Positions 63,068 through 64,000 of a stretch of 64,000 bases of DNA are shown here, piece after piece. The notes beneath the pieces are model-generated. The model made no database searches and was not told the DNA's origin. It was given only the letters and a program-made list of their open reading frames with translations. Source of the DNA: Roseitalea porphyridii (GTDB taxonomy: Bacteria > Pseudomonadota > Alphaproteobacteria > Rhizobiales > Rhizobiaceae). Within the stretch, counting starts at the first letter, position 1. Every line of letters begins with the position of its first letter. The translations under genes and the position numbers were made by a program. The stretch spans positions 1,612,001 through 1,676,000 of the forward strand of contig NZ_CP036532.1 in NCBI RefSeq assembly GCF_004331955.1, read 5' to 3'.

Positions 63068-64000
63068 TGCAGGCTTCGAAACTGGTTGACCCGGCAACAT
63101 GGCCGCGATCGGTCAAGAAGGCGATCGTCTTTGCGGTGGACGTAACGCTCGTCCCCTTGAGCCTTTTCATCGCCTATGCGCTTCGGCTCAACACGATCGA
63201 GCCGCACACCTATGGCCAGGTCTCGCTGCTCTATTTCGCGCTCGTCTCCGCCGCCGGTGTGCCGATCATCCGCCTGCTGCGGCTCAATCGGCTGAAGCTC
63301 CACGCATTCGACATGCACGCGATCGGCCGCATCGCGCTTTCTTCGGCCGCCCTCATCCTCGCCGCCGTCCTGATCAGCTACGTCGCTGACCTGTGGGCGC
63401 CGCGCTCCGTGCCCTTCATCTTCGGCGTCGTCTTCTTCACCATGGCCGTGTTCGCGCGCCTCGTGGGGCTGCTGCTGTTCGACCTCATGCACCGTCTGAC
63501 GGGCCGCTCTCGTACGCCGGTGGCGATCTATGGCGCCGGCGCCGCGGGCCTTCAGCTGGCGACCGCGCTGCGCCAGTCGCGCGAGATGCGGCCGGTCGCC
63601 TTCGTCGATGACAACCCGGCGCTGCACGGCATCATCGTCGGCGGCACGCGGGTCTTTTCGCCCGACAAGCTCGAGGAACTGGCCGCGTCCGGCCGTATCG
63701 AGCGGGTGCTGATCGCCATTCCCTCGCTCACCGCCGGCCAGCGCGAAACGCTCAAGCGCCGGCTCGACACCTTGCCCTGCCTCGTGCAGACCATTCCCTC
63801 CTATATCGATCTGATCGCCGGCCGGAACTGGGTCGATGATCTCAAGGCGATCTCGCCGGACCAGCTTCTCGACCGCGCCAATGTCGACCTCGACATCCCG
63901 GAGGTGGCCAAGGCCTATGCGGGGCGTTGCGTGATGGTCACCGGGGCGGGCGGATCGATCGGATCGGAGCTCTGCCGGCAGCTGGTCGATTGCGACCCGC
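63068..64000 (+). CDS. CapD/FlaA1-type nucleotide-sugar epimerase/dehydratase (3' end outside window)
   Basis: The first 311 codons of a polysaccharide-biosynthesis enzyme of the CapD/WbpM family. Four N-terminal membrane helices (AIVFAVDVTLVPLSLFIAYA, LLYFALVSAAGVPIIRLL, IALSSAALILAAVLISYVA, FIFGVVFFTMAVFARLVG), then a Rossmann-like domain (VAIYGAGAAGLQLATALRQS), and then the NAD-binding start of the SDR core (VTGAGGSIGSELCRQL, residues ~294-309). It makes UDP-QuiNAc- or UDP-4-keto-sugar-type precursors for O-antigen. The frame is open to the window edge. Confidence 0.9.

Overview
The window is GC-rich chromosomal DNA from an alphaproteobacterium, most likely of the order Rhizobiales/Hyphomicrobiales. 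Support comes from the run pcm - tolC - popZ-like (DUF2497) - valS, a long coenzyme-B12-dependent ribonucleotide reductase (nrdJ), an LpcC-type LPS core glycosyltransferase, a HlyU-family protein, and genes packed with 1-4 nt start/stop overlaps. No phage, integrase, transposase, CRISPR array or rRNA was seen. A genus cannot be named from the sequence alone.

Layout. 1-9.6 kb: 3' end of an adenine deaminase gene, a parDE toxin-antitoxin pair with a clear operator, trkH, ilvA, an AI-2E-family permease, an MFS transporter, a membrane-anchored alpha/beta hydrolase, a HlyU-like protein and a stand-alone aroA. 9.7-16 kb: a tiny secreted cysteine-rich protein, an Lrp regulator divergent from ald with a dyad between them, an OmpA-like protein, and a minus-strand sulfur/amino-acid operon (cysteine synthase, NIPSNAP, AlaX, sulfurtransferase, GNAT). 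16-24.5 kb: a module resembling the sigma-E/ChrR singlet-oxygen response. It has a ChrR-like cupin protein, an SDR, and a five-gene operon of photolyase, FAD oxidoreductase, DUF1365, cyclopropane-fatty-acid-synthase-like enzyme and MFS. Both the chrR-like gene and the photolyase operon have an upstream TGATCC-N18-TAG element.

24.5-34.1 kb: lactate dehydrogenase, tRNA-Asn, tRNA-Cys, then pcm, tolC, popZ-like, valS and a FadL-type outer-membrane protein ending at a strong terminator. 34.1-35.4 kb: a gene-free stretch built from several families of palindromic repeats, followed by an AT-rich membrane-protein gene joined to the nrdJ stop codon. 36-48.2 kb: nrdJ with an NrdR-like box and a perfect DnaA box upstream, then housekeeping genes (Nudix, Tet-type MFS, gpt, CinA-like, wrbA, inositol-phosphatase family, OmpA lipoprotein, rlmB-type methyltransferase) and tRNA-Leu, tRNA-Tyr and tRNA-Gly.

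48.2-56.7 kb: a homogentisate catabolic operon (hmgA, fahA, maiA) divergent from a MarR regulator. It also carries a P450, an MBL-fold protein with a degenerate metal motif, an aromatic-ring flavin monooxygenase, a DUF2783 protein and a VOC protein. These suggest an oxidative route feeding aromatic acids into homogentisate or a related ring. 56.9-64 kb: a surface-polysaccharide region with a deacetylase, LpcC-like transferase, GT39, GT25, O-antigen ligase and the start of a CapD/FlaA1-type nucleotide-sugar enzyme that runs off the right edge.
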